From the NCBI RefSeq assembly GCF_031877795.1, contig NC_133932.1:21082180-21146179 (forward strand): 64,000 bases of DNA, given 5' to 3'. Shown here in pieces: positions 11,024 through 24,300 of the stretch; position 1 is the stretch's first letter; every line of letters starts with the position of its first letter. The notes under the pieces were generated by a model, which had not been told where the DNA came from, did no database searches, and saw only the letters and a program-made list of their open reading frames with translations. The position numbers and the translations under genes are program-made. The stretch comes from Strix aluco (lineage: Eukaryota; Chordata; Aves; Strigiformes; Strigidae).

Positions 11024-11905
11024 ATTTGCCAGGAGAGATGTCCACAGTATCAGACTTGAAGTTTAGACTCTTCCCTTCTCCCTCAGCTGGCTGTGAGCTA
11101 ACCTTGCAATTCTGCTGTTCCTCCTATAAATCTGATTCTTTGTTTGAAGAATTGGCTGGAAGCCTGAAGAGAAATCTCTCTGTGGATCAGTTTGTTTTCC
11201 AGAGCTGATGCCCTTCTCTTCCTTCTGCTGAAGGTCTCGCAGGAGAACCCATGAGGACCCCCTTGGAAAGCAAACATGGCAATTAACCCTGAGAAGAGGT
11301 CAGCCCCTGCTTCTCTTTGCTTCCACTAAGAGGTGTCACTGTGAAAAGAGAAGGACCTCAGGAATTTCTGGAGGTGGGATCAGGATTCTGACCTCGGTCC
11401 CCATCTTCTTGTGGGTGGTCCATGCACCTGACTGACTGGACAGGGGAACAGGACCAACACCTTAACAGCTCAGTGGACATGGGTGGTTTGCTTAAGCCTC
11501 CATCTAACACATACAGTGCTGATAAAACCGCTGTTTAATTTGCATGATTATACTTCTGTTGTTTGCTTAGAGGAATGTGCTGCTTAGGTGGAAGTCAGTT
11601 CAGACTATAGTGGGAGACGGGAACTGCACCGGAGAACATGCAACAACTTTTATTTAGGAACTGTTGTTTTAGAAGGAAAGAAAGCAGAACATTGATACAA
11701 ATGGGTGTAGCCATACATGTGATTGCCATTAATGAATGGCCTTGGTAATTAGCTGTATTTTCTGCAATGCCTGTCTTAAATTCTATTTTAAATGGTATGT
11801 AGTAATTTTAGGATGGCTTTAACTTAGTTATGAGGTGCTGCCTGTATGTTTCATGAAGCATCTTTTCTTATAGAATGTTGAATAAAAGGTTTTATTGTTA
11901 GTACT
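11024..11905 (+). other. Inferred 3' UTR of the receptor-like gene
   Basis: The stretch runs from the TAG stop to just past a canonical AATAAA at 11881-11886. A T- and GT-rich segment follows at about 11889-11920, a normal arrangement for cleavage and polyadenylation. The exact cleavage site is inferred. Confidence 0.55.
11881..11886 (+). terminator. Polyadenylation signal AATAAA
   Basis: A canonical hexamer lies about 860 nt after the stop of the receptor-like gene and is followed by GT-rich sequence. Confidence 0.6.
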
Positions 11906-13484
11906 AAAAAGGTGTTCCTGAATGTCATTACGAACTGGGATTGTTTATGTAATCTGTTTTGCTGTATAAGTATATCTTAATACACGTTCTTTCTGTAGAT
12001 AAAATCTATGGCTTTGTATTCTATCCCTGCTGTGGACAGAGACACGTTGCTGGTGTCTCTCTAGAGCAAACAGATGATTGTGAGTACAGTCCCACTTGCT
12101 GACTGCCCTGCCCTTCTTCATGGGGAAAAACCCCAAACCCAACCACCTTCTCACCTTGTTCTCACAGAGTCATTCTTGCTTTGCTGTAAAGTCTACAATC
12201 TGTCCACATCCTTCTTAACTTTTGCTCCTCAAAACTGACCACAATATTCTTGTTGAATTTTAAAGTAATCAGGGTAATAACTCCCCATCTTCATAGCTCT
12301 TGCTCCTCCTCCTGTGTTCAGAAAGGAAATTTTTTTGAAGGGGATCACCTGCTAGCTCGCATTCAGGCTTATCACAGGAAATACTCTCTCTGAAGGCAAA
12401 ATTCAGGTTTACCTTCCAGTCTATGGTGTGAGTTCATGAGTCTTCATGGTGTAAGAGCTCTTCAAACTCCTATTTGTAGGAAAAAATTAAAACGTTGATT
12501 CTGCTGTTGATCTATGAGAATTCAGTGAGTGTAGATTTAGACTGACTGGGAAACATCATGATCTGATTACGAGTGACACTGCTGAAGATACCCAGTCCTG
12601 TAGTGTGATGAAAAGTCAAGAGCTGATGAGTACAAAGTGTCTGAAAACTGAGTAAGAAAGCGTAGATGGATTTGAGAATGGCTACTAAAAGTTGCAAATC
12701 GGAGGATGTAATGGAAAAGGAGTTACCAACATGGGTTGGGAGCTTCGAGTGCCTTCCTGCTTGCAAGGGGAAAACGAAGTAAATATTGCAAGTTCCTTGA
12801 GTGCTTCTTCAGATTAGTTTCAATTTGCAAAGTGTTTACCTGTGGGAACTTGGCATGTCTGCTGCACTAACTAGATGACTTTACATGGGAAAGGAAGGTT
12901 TATGGAGTCTTTCATTCAGTTAAAAGGGTACAAGAGATGTAAGTAGACCACATCTCTGAAGGAAAAAGTGACTGAAGATTTTAATGGTTGAAATGCCTCA
13001 GATTTCCATATGTGCCACTACTCTTTCAAATACTAGTCTTAGATGTTTATCAGTAAGATGTTCTGTGTTCTGGGATTGCACTTGACTTAATTCAGCAAGA
13101 AATGTGTGGGCTTCCTCGAGGTTTCAGTCCCATCCTTCCTCTCACCCCTGAACACCAGTCCTGCGACCAGCGCTGCATGCAAGGCGAAGCAGAGCTATGC
13201 CTGGTTTGGTAGGAGGTCACTCCTGACGGCTGCCAGAGCCGCTGCTGAAGCCTCGGGCTGTGCCGCGGGCTGGAGCTGGGGGAGCAGGCGATGTAAGGGA
13301 GCCCCGGAGTTCTGCCTCCCCCTGTGCAGGACTCCTGAGGCACTGTGGTGCCAAGGGGACCTGCTTCAGGGCTCAGGCCTCAGGGAGCTGGAGAATGTCT
13401 GGTGGGATGAGGTGGCTGTAGTGTGTCCTCCTCGTAAGTACCAGGTCATGTCCCTTTGGCCTGTTCAGGAGGCTGTCAGTGCTC
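11906..13484. other. Intergenic stretch, no gene seen
   Basis: I see no exon or recognisable repeat. GC content rises from about 13180 toward the minisatellite, producing long but unsupported open frames on both strands. Confidence 0.5.
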
Positions 13485-15345
13485 ACTGGAGTGAGCTGGT
13501 GGTCTGGGGCTACAGCTTGCTGGCCAGGGCAAGTGGCGTTGGGCTCCAGCTTGCTGGCCGAGGCAAGTGGCATTGGACTCTGAGTTGCTGGCTGGGGAAA
13601 GCGACATCAGGATGGGGCAAGCGGCGTCAGGCACTGGCTGGCTGGCCAGGGCAAGCGGTGTCAGGTCAAGGCAAGGAGTGTTCGGGTCTGGCTGGCCAGC
13701 CTGTGAAAGCTGCATTGGGCTCTGGCTGGCTGGCCAGGGCAAGAAACATTGGGCTCTGGCTGGCTGGCGGAGGCAAGTGCCATCAAGCTGCAGCAAGCGA
13801 CATCACCTCTGGCTGGTGAGCCGGGACAAGCAGCGTTAGGATGTGTCTCGCTGGCTGGCTAGGGCAAGCGGTGTCAGGGTCTGGGTGACTGGCTGGGGCA
13901 AGTGGTGTCGGGGGGTGGCGAGTGGTATCAGGCTGTGGTTGGCCAACTGCAGCAAGTGGTGTCAGTCTGTGGGTTGCTGGCTGGGACAAGCAGTGTCAGG
14001 CTCTGGCTGGCGAGCTGGGCCAAGTGGCTTTGGGCCAAGGCATGCAGTGTTGGTGTCTGGCTGGCTGGGGCAAGTGGCACTGGGCTGTGACTGGCTGGCC
14101 AGGGCAAGTGGCATTGGGCTGGAGCAAGCTCCTTCAGGCTCTGGGTTACCATCTGGGGTGAGCAGCAGCAGGCCCTGGCTGGCTGCCTGGGGCAAGTGGC
14201 ATTGGGCTGTGGCTGACTGGCCAGACCAAGTGGTGTCAGTCTCTCTTTGACTGGCTGGGGCATATGGTGTTGGGCTCTGACATTGGGCCACGGAAAGTGG
14301 CATCAGGCTCTGGCTGCCCAGCCTGGGCAAACTGCGTCTGGTCAAGGCAAGCGCCATTGGAGTCTGGCTGGCTGGCCGGGACAAGTGTTGTCAGGCTCTG
14401 GCTTGCTGGGGCAGGGCAAGCGGTGTCAGGCTGAAGTGACCCTGGGCTCTGGCTGGCCACTTGGGGCAACCTGCGTGTAGCCAGGGTGTGTGGTGTTGGG
14501 CTGTGACTGGCTGGCTGGGGCAAGCAGTGTCGGGCCAGGGCAAGCGGCATCAGGCTCTGGCTGGTCAGCCAGGGCAAGGGCTGTCGGGCTGGGTCAAGTG
14601 GTGTCAGGCTCTGCTGGCAGGCTGGGGCAATCAGCATCAGGCACTGGTTGGTTGACTGGGGAAGGTGGCATATGATTCTGGGGGGCTGGCTGGAGCAAGC
14701 TGTGTTGGGCCGGGACAAGTGGCGTCATGGCTCTGACTGCTCAACTGGGGCAAGTGGTGTCAGGCTGTGGCTGGCTGGCCAAGTCAAGAGGCATTGGGCT
14801 CTGCCTGGCCAGCTGGGGCAAGTGGCTTTGGCCTCTGATTGGCTGGCCCACCATGGCAAAGCAGCATCGCGCTGTGGCTGGCCAGCCAGGGCGAGCAGTG
14901 TCAGGCTCTGGCTTGCCAGAGCGGGACAAGTGGTATTGGGCTCTGTCTGGCCAGCTGGGGTAAGTGGCCGGGACAAGCAGAGTCAGTGTCTGGCTGGCCC
15001 ACCAGTGCAACCAGCATCGGGCCAGGGGAAGTGGCATCAGGGTCTGGCTGGCCGGCCAGGGCAAGCTGCAATGGACTGTGGCTGGTTGGCTGCAGTGAGC
15101 AGTGTAGGGCTGTGGCTGGCCAACCAGGGCTGGCAGTGGCTGGCTGGGGCAAGTGGCATCAGGCTCTGGCTGGCTGGGGCAAGCGTGGTAGGGCTCTGGC
15201 TCACTGGCTGGGGCAAGCGGTCAATGTCTGTGGCTGTCCTCTGAGAGGAAGTCTTGTAGGTCTCTGGCTGGCCTGACAGGGGAAATGGGGCTCTGGCTGG
15301 TGGGTGGTGTAAGTGGTGTAGACTCTAGCCAGCCAGCTGGGGGAA
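13485..15345. repeat. 34-bp GC-rich minisatellite array, about 1.9 kb
   Basis: Units of about 34 bp repeat with substitutions and some half-length units. Typical elements are GGCTCTGGCTGGCTGGCC followed by AGGGCAAGTGGCATTG, and the spacing between successive GGCAAGTGG starts at 13523 and 13561 is near 34. The array holds roughly 50 units. Because 34 is not a multiple of three and the unit is stop-poor, open frames of 60-240 codons appear in all frames of both strands; these tryptophan- and glycine-rich or proline- and serine-rich frames are by-products. A short related cluster lies at 5158-5315. Confidence 0.9.
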
Positions 15346-18300
15346 ATAACCTTTAATCCTCAGCAAATTTCATTCAAAGATTATACTTAAAGGTCATATT
15401 GAACCTCAACTCCTGGTGATTTTTTTTTTAAGTATGTTTTGAAGTATTGTATTTAAATTATGCAGTTCCTAAACCAACTTGCTAAAGGGTGGCAAACTTT
15501 CAAAATGGAAGTTTTTAACAATATTTTCTCTGAAAACAATAGTGGAAATCATTATTTCTAATAGTATTCCAAATTTAATTTGCATCAGTGTAAGAAGAGT
15601 AAAAAAGCCTTGAATGACAGTTAAGTACAAATTAATATTTATATTCTGTACCAATTATTGTACTGCCCTTACATGCCCCAGTACCTCAGTGCTCTCAATA
15701 CTTTTCTGTCCTGTGCTTGACGATATGACTAAAATGTGTCAAACATTTTATTTTGTTACTCCTACTCTGCTATTTTGGCTAATATTCTTGTTTCTTCAGT
15801 TTTTCTCAAAATGACTAATATTCTTGAAACCTATGAAATTATTAGTTTGAGTGTCCTTTCATGGAATTAATAAATATCTTAATATTGAAAGAGGCTGTAT
15901 GGATATTAAAGAGCTTCTTTATTTCAGCTGTATTTGGGATGTAAGCACACAATCAGCTCTATCGGTCCAAAGCAAAGCTGTGAACTATGTATATGTATTT
16001 GTATATAAAAAAATATATGTTGTAAACTTTTACAGGTTTTTCCCTTGGATTTCCTATGCTTAGAAGATGATTCTTGATCATGGAAAAATTCTGATCTTGC
16101 AGAAGTTACATTCTGAGAGTTGACAGGCCCGCAGTAAGAGCCAAGTATGCTACCAAAACTACTATTAGAATAGTAGCCTTATTTTTAACATTTAGTTTAA
16201 TGTAAGAACATTGAAAATCTCACTGGATTATTATTTAAATCCAAATTCACACTAAAATGGTGTCTTGCCTGCTTCTTTTATGGCATATAGTTTTGTGTCT
16301 GCATATACCTCCTTACTAATATAGCTCTTAGTATCTTTCACTACAAAAGCGATACTTTTGAAACAGACATCACCTGATGTGATATTTTACTGGTTTATAT
16401 CATTCTTAAGCATTGAGCAAATAGTGAAAATTAAATAAGCAATCTTTACCTAAGAATGATTATTTAAAACTAAGCTATTAATAAAATCCTCTGACAGGTG
16501 GAGGCACTTAGTAATATCAATTAGTTCTCTCTTCAGATATGAAGTATTCATTTTATAAATTTATTTATTCTCTATATAAACTTTGTTGCCTCTTGAAAAA
16601 TGGCTTGTTATTGGGAATACATCATGCTATTCATCTAGAAGAATATTCTGTAGATGATATGGATGTGCTTCCAGCAGTTTGGGGAAAAAAGAATGAGTGG
16701 TTATGTTTTGCAAACATGAAGATGAGTCTGAGTGTTGGATTAAGAAAAAGATTAAGAGATGGCTTTGTGGAAATCTTCTGCTCAGGTACCGCATTTACTA
16801 CATGGAGATGATAGGTTATCATAGGCATTACTAGCAACATATGTTTTTTCTATAATGCCATATTTCTTGGTTAGCTTTCTCTGTTAAATCTTTTCTGAAC
16901 TCAAAGGTAATTTGTTTCAGGCTAGTATAAAACAGTCTCTGTGAGTGGTAGAATTTCATCATAAGGACTTAATTCATCATTCAGATTGCTCGGCTGATGA
17001 TCTGCATGAAAGCTGTATAGCAGAATAAATAACAATAGCTGTTGTAAATCACATCAACACGGGGATGTTAAAAAAATCAAAAGTGTTTTTTCCCAGGCAT
17101 TTGGAAAAGTTACGATGTTCTCAGTGTGCTGAAATAGACAGGAGCGATCTGATTTTGTGTTCCTTTCGCTCTGTGTTGGGGTGCATGGTGCAAACAGAGG
17201 GGAAAATGCCTGTGTGCTCTCTGGCAAGGAACAGTCAGGTAGTTCACCAGCTTTTCTAAACAGCTCCAAGACAACTGAAAATCAAAAGCTGGTGTTTATT
17301 CAGATCTAATGAAGCCTCTCTCCTGTGGCGAAGGTAGCTCTTTAGTCAGTCTGAGACAATCCAAAGGGAAGTTCTGGAAGAAATTGTTTATAAAACCAGT
17401 GTTAAATAAGAATAGTTGGAATATGGTGGTATTATTATGATCTGCTTCTAGTAAATTCCAACTGGCAGAGAAAATGGTCATGGTTTTCACTTACTATAGT
17501 TTTGTGACAGAGGATGTGTTGGGTTTTTTGTTACTTTCTTATTTTCATTGAGGAAGCAGTAATATACCTCCCAAATTAATTTCCAGTTAAATATAAAAAG
17601 GTTAGACTGAACAATTCTGCTAAAACTGCCTTTCTTTCAGATGTTCCAGCTCTTTCTTTTAATATATTGTACATGTTTGTTCAACTTGTAATTTTAAGTT
17701 TTACTGGACAACAAGAAAATGGTAACATCCTCTAATGCAAGTGATTTTGTACCATGTGATTGAGTCAGCTGAGTAGTTGGAGGGAGCTTAGAAAAGGGAA
17801 TTGTAGCCAGTTCCAAGTTGAGGGGGTAGCAGGATCTGAAAAGAGGAGGAAACATCAAAGAGAAGTAACAAGGTGACAGAAAAGGGAAAAATTTGCTTAT
17901 CTGTTTGGTCAACCAAAGGTTGTTGGGAAGATGCACTCAACAAAATTATATTTTGCAGGGTTATATGTTTCACCTAGATGCTTGGCACGAGGTTTTTCTT
18001 GTGATTTATAAAAGATTGTGTTATGGAAAGGTTAGTAAAAGTGACCTTTTCCTGTTCTTTTTTTTCTTTATTCTTCACTTGAACTGTTGAAGTCCACAAC
18101 TGTAAGTATATTTCATAGTGCAGTGGTGGGGCTATGGCACCATTATCAGTGTAGACCTTGATACCATGCCAAACTCAAAGACACTGTTTGCAAACCATCT
18201 CCCTGTGCTTGCTTCCCCTTTGCTTCTGAAGATACTCATTCATACTGATCTGAACCAGAGAAGGTGAATGGGGAGGGCTCTTCCTAGGCTGTGCTGTGAG

Positions 18301-21300
18301 GATAAGGAATTCCTTTTATTTCTTTGTATTCACACCCTTTGTCCAGGTAATGCACGTAGGAAATGTTAGCATTTCCTTGTGTATAGCCCTTTTGGAATAT
18401 GTAGTCAGTCAGAATCCTCTGTATTACTGACTTGTTATTCAGCATCACACTTGGGTAATTATTATTCTTGTAAAAGAAAAATGATAGTTTGACAGTGACT
18501 TATGAGGAATGTTATTTGTGTTTCTTGGTGTTAAGTTACTGCAAGGGTTGGCTTCCTTGTAATAACTTTATTTCCCCTCATCCACTGCAGTATCATGTGT
18601 GAAAGGTGTAGGGAATGGTGGTCTGCTTGTGCACCCTGTTCCTTCCCTGCCCCATCCTTGCTATGCAGGGGAGGCTGCAATGGTGGATAGTGGAACTTCA
18701 CTGTGGTAAACTCCTTCCCCTCATATCAAGGAGTGCACTGAGAAAAATGATTAAAGTCCCTAGGTTGTGTGTATTGTGCTCTGTACTATGGGAGTCCCCT
18801 GACTTAATGCATCGTGTAAGAGTGTCCTACTGGAGGCATCCTTAAAAGCTCAACTCCTGAGACGCTGTGCAGTCCCTAGTGGGCATGGCCTGTCAGGTGA
18901 AGGAAAAGGGCATCGCCTTGGAGGATTCTTTAGGTTCCTTGTGGGGCTTTTGCAGGCACTCAGGTGTAACAAGCTGGGGAGTGTTTGACTGCTCTGGAGG
19001 AGACTAAATCCCCCTCTGAAAGGGAATTCCTACAAAGTTATCTGACCATTGCACCTTGCACATGAAATGTAAGAGTTCCTGTGTGGCTGTGTCTCATGCT
19101 GATGCTTCCTGGCTGCCTGCTGGCCCCGCAGGCTGGCTGATGGCCTCGGCGGGAGGTGAAGACTGGCCAACTTGCCTCTTCCTGAAAGTGATGGAGCAGG
19201 AGAAAGGCCACTACATTGCATGACAGTTTAAAGTATGGTGCAAAACAGAGGAGGTCACCCATAATTGAGCCATTCTGAGAATCACACTCCCTACCCACAG
19301 CCTACTGCAGCTCTCTGCATAGGGCTTCCTTGCATGGGAAGAAAAAGGGAATTTCAAAGCTCTAAATGCTGTTAAGCTAAATTTAGGATTTCATTTGCCT
19401 GGGGTGATTCTTTTTCTGCTCCACACCCCCCAAATACATGTTTGAGTTGTGCTTGTTTGTTTTAACACCTGGAAAACGGCATGGTATTTTATTTAAATAT
19501 CTGCTCCTTCAGGCCAGCACACCTGCTGGGACGGCGAGAAGCTTTGTGCCCTGTGTTATGTGTGTATGCTGTCAGATTAAAATGCAGTGCTGTGTTTTAA
19601 AAGGAAATTTCAAAACCCTGTTGTGCCTGCTTCCCAGCATGGTTTCCACAAGCACAGTACCTGTGTGGTAGGGTGCTTTAAAAGGAGAGCAAGGCTCTAG
19701 TTCGCAGAGCAGTGATGTGAAAGGACTGTAGACACAGTTCCAATGAGAAGCATTAAAATACTTGTCTCGGGGAGAAAGGAACATGTCCAATTGCTTTTAA
19801 ACAATGGGTAACTATTATAGTCCTATGCAAATTGTTTATGACAATCATTCCATTGTTATTGTTTGAGTTTGGTTGTGTTTTGCTTTGGGAGAGTTCCCAC
19901 CTTCTGACTTTAACCTGAGCAATATTTTAAGAGGGATGTGTATATGAACAAGATCATTTTACTTCTCACCTTTAAAAAAAGCACAAAGCCTCCTCTTCCT
20001 AACCCCTATTCTTGCTTATATTTGAAATGCAAGGATGATCTCTCAGCTGTCAACTTAAATAGACTGAATCAACTGAGATCTTGGACAGTGGCTTCTGAAT
20101 TTGGAGACTGGACAAGTCCTTTGCCCTTGGACACACCCCCGGAAAGTGCAAGTGGAATTTTTGAGTGCTTATGTCCACCTAGCTAGACATTTCAGGCTTT
20201 CCCCCGTGGCACAAGAATACGTTTAAAAGCTGTATGATTTTGCAAGCAAAGCATTGATCAAAATGTCATTGATAGATCCGGATGCTACCCCCAGCTTGGC
20301 CGCTAATTTTATATTCGCTTGGGCGGACTACTTAACCTGTTAGTTTCCTCACTCATAAAATGGAAGCAATACCTTTGGGTGCAGCAACAAGGTCTTCACA
20401 TGAAAGGAGATATTGCAGGGTGAAGCGGTGCTATACCATGATGATTATTCTTTTACTGTGAAGGTGAACTTTTTAGGTTTAACACTGTTTAGTAATGATT
20501 AATCGAGTTGTGTGGATTAAATTTTTAGTGAGAGTTATGAAATAGTTTCCGAAAGAATAATGCATTTTAAATGTTATGTGAGATTTAAGAATTAAAATTT
20601 TTGTCTTGTATTTCAAAGAATTTTAAATGACCTTCAGACTGAGCCAGTCAGTGGTTTGAATATGCTAATGAAATCACTTTGCTCGCAAGATGTTTTGTTT
20701 GGTAATGAAACTCAAAACTACTGACCATGTTGAGCTGATGATGTTTGTCTGTCTAATACACTAATATTCATCAATGCAGTGTGTGCAGGCAAAGTTCAGG
20801 TATGAATATAGATTACTAGGATTTTCTGGGAGCTAATATAATAGTCTCTTTTAGGTCTTGATCTTTGTAGCCAGATGATGACCTTTATTTTACACTGATA
20901 ATGAAAGAAAGCAGCATTATTTTATCACTTAGCTCCATGAATACAGAAATAATTGAGTTCTCATCACTAATCATTTTAGCAAATTAGAAAGTCCCATCTA
21001 GCCCACATCTTACCAGCTGTACTTGTACTGAGTAGTGTTTTTGAAGTATTTTGAGACTGTTTACTGCTTAACATACTGCTCAGTGAGGATATCAAAGTCC
21101 AGCCCTAATATTTTGAACGTATTTCAGAGCTAGGTTTTGGTGTTGTTTTTTTTTTTTTTTTAACTTGATTTCTGTTGTTATTTTAATTAGACTGAACCTA
21201 GATGAATATAGGTAATTTTTCAAGATGAAGTATCAACATTACAGTTATTTTGGTAAGAAAGAGCAAAATGTTTCTGTATAAGCTGTGATCTGAAGTATTA

Positions 21301-24300
21301 GAGTTGTTTAAAAAAACAAAAGGCAGTAACCTCAGAAGATTCAAATTAAATTTAGAAAAATTCAGAAATTTCTTTTTTATCTTGTACCTTTACTACTGTA
21401 AATCTTACTAAAGTAACATTCTAATCCTATAAATTATCACAAATTTGGATTAATCCCAAAAGAGTGGATGTCTAAAATGGCAGTTTGTCTGGAAAGCTTT
21501 CCTCCCACAATTTATAAGCTATCTGTACTATCTTCATTAAACAGCACTGGTAATACAGCAGATAAAAATCTTTGAATATTTTATTTAAAACAACCTCAGA
21601 TAATTAAAAAAAATATTTAATTTGTTTTATGAAAGCTCATTGAACGTGCCCAAAGCATTAGGTGAGGCCTTTGATATATTCTTCTGAAATTTTGAATGAC
21701 TTTTCATTAAAGCTGAAACTTTCCATTTAAATACATTGATTTCATTGTTTATGCCAAAATTGTTGAAACCGAAGATTTTGCTTTTAGTTTTGGAACAATT
21801 TTATAGCTGAAAAGTGTTCATCAGTTCTTGTTGCTCGGATATCCAAATACAATTGGGAACCTATCAACCTGTTCCTCTTCCCTGTGACATGTAATGAGGG
21901 AGGAGTGGGGAGTAGGGGCAGGAGTGGGGCATGGAGCAGAGGAGGGAAGCAGATGAGCACATCAGAGGGTGATTGTTATGCCAGAGGGAGAAGAAGGAAA
22001 AGAAAAAAGAGAATCATCATTTTTCAGTACATTTCCCATGAGTTTTACCTTATCCTTGTCCCAAGTTTCCAATAAAACTGACCAATGGACAAAAATCAGT
22101 CTCCCCAAATGTGATTTTAGTTGTTACCTATTAACATGCCTCTCACTTCCCTGGAGAGTCTTGGGCATAGGAGGCATGCCCATGAGGCACTTGCCTCTGG
22201 CAAGTGTGAATCATGTGAATTGCTGGCAGCTTATACTAAGTGTCTAGACTACCAAAGTTTCTTGTTCCAAAGTTAATTGTAAAGAGTCAGAGATGTGGTC
22301 TCATAAAGAATATATGGTAAAACACATTCTTTCACTATGTGGCATGAACAGGGTGAAGATGCTCATGAGGATTGTCTTGCTATAGCAGAAACTTTGCTGT
22401 AATCCACCAAAAGCTGGAGATAGGCCTAAAGCCGTGTCATGAAATTCATCTTCCCAGGAAAATACAGGAGGTGTAAGTTCTTCAAAGAAGGCTCAGGCTG
22501 TAATGCCAAAGGCATCTTGCTGTGATAAACAGCTGTGGAAGAACATTTTGAGCCTTTAAATGTACTCTGACCCATTCAGGATTTTTGACCTCTAGAAGGA
22601 AATTTCTGAAGTCATTTCAAAAGATAGCAAAGCCAGTATTCAATGCTCTCTCTGGGAATTAAAAAGAAATTTTGCTTTTGGAGATATGTGAAGTGAAAGA
22701 CACTTTCAAGAAAAATATTTGGGCGTTTGTTCATTGTCATTGTTTAATACAACTACTTAATTGTATAAGCTCAGTTTCTGAGAAGAAGTTACATTTGGTA
22801 GATTTTTGCACTTTGAATAGGGGAAAGCTTATATTGCCACTTAGATTTTGACAGATCTTGTCATCTTTAGTAGTAAATGGAGTAATTCATAGCAAAGCTG
22901 CAGTGATTAGATGATGTGGTCTTAGGTTATATGTAATGTTGATGAACTTCAGTATTAGGTTGGTAGTTATTCAGATGGCCGATCTGGGTGGTTCCAAGGC
23001 ATTTTCTGTGGAGAGCTTTATGATTTCTGGGATCCGGATTAGCAGCTTTACCCTGGCAAGCTGTCTTTCTTAGGCCTGATTCATTTGTTGTACTTTGTTT
23101 GCCCTGGTGTGCTTACACTCATTCCTTTACATTTTGTCTCCTTCCATCTTTGTGTCGCTTCAGGATATAAAGGGACAGTTCTATAATATTTCAGACCTGG
23201 AGCTGGTCAATTCCCCAATTTACTTTTTAAATAAACATGACTTTTTGATTAATTGTGTCTGGGGAGAAACTGTTTTGCTAATGAAAGGATAAACTGAGAA
23301 GCAGGGGATGTATATGGTTGCACTGTTTTGGGGAATGTGAAGGACTCTTTAAAGTGCAAGTGAATGTAACTCATTTCTATACTATAGTAACTTTTAAATG
23401 TTAGAGTTTTCCAAATACTTCACGTTACTATCCAGCAGGCAACCCCCCCCATATCTAACCATTATTTGTTTGCCCAGTCTTTTTTAAGAAAGTACTGTGA
23501 AATCAAAGTGTTAGCAAGTGATTTAACAATGTTCGACCGTTACAAAACTACTCTGATTTTCTTTTTGTTTGTTTTAACCAAGTTTTAGTAAACATACAAT
23601 ATCGATGAATGATCTGACCTTTTGAAAGTATTTTTTTGTAGTTGGACAGACTTCTGAATCTGAAAATATCAAGAAATATAACTTCTGACTGCAGAGGTTT
23701 GATTCATTGACAACTGCAGCTAGTTTGTCAGGTACTTTGAAGCTGGGAGGCAATGTTGAATTTGTAAGATTCACAGTACCATTTACACTGTATTCAGTGT
23801 AAATGAATATTTAGAAAAGCTTTGTGAAAGCAATGTTTGTCTTCTAATATGAAAGGGAAAACTAGGAAAGAATTAATGGTCTGGCTACTGTAGCAAAAGC
23901 CCACGTTTGAACGATAAAATCTTTCTGGTGTTATAGACACCCCTTCTGAAATGACATAAGAAAAATGGAAAGAAGTCACTTGGACAGGAATGGGAGTGCT
24001 CACTGAAAATTTAGGTTGTTAGAAATAGCACTGTGTGGATTTAAATTCATAACCAGGTACATGAAAATCTTTCTCTGTGTGGAAAAGTTCCAATTTTCCA
24101 AATGAAAATTTATGAGGAAAAAATAGACGTTTGCTACTGAAAAGGATGCTATGTGGTCCTGAATTAACTGAAAATTAGTCAGTCATAAAACATCTGAGTT
24201 TTAAACCTGGCCTTTAACAATTGTGAAATTGTTTAAAGATGTTAACTATAACTTATTTTCCACATACTTGGCTAAATTCATGTCTGGTATAGGTCCACCG

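Noticed and set aside
13106-15276. Many frames of 60-240 codons with tryptophan- and glycine-rich or proline-rich repeats
   Set aside because: They are produced by a stop-poor 34-bp minisatellite whose period is not a multiple of three; no frame is preferred.
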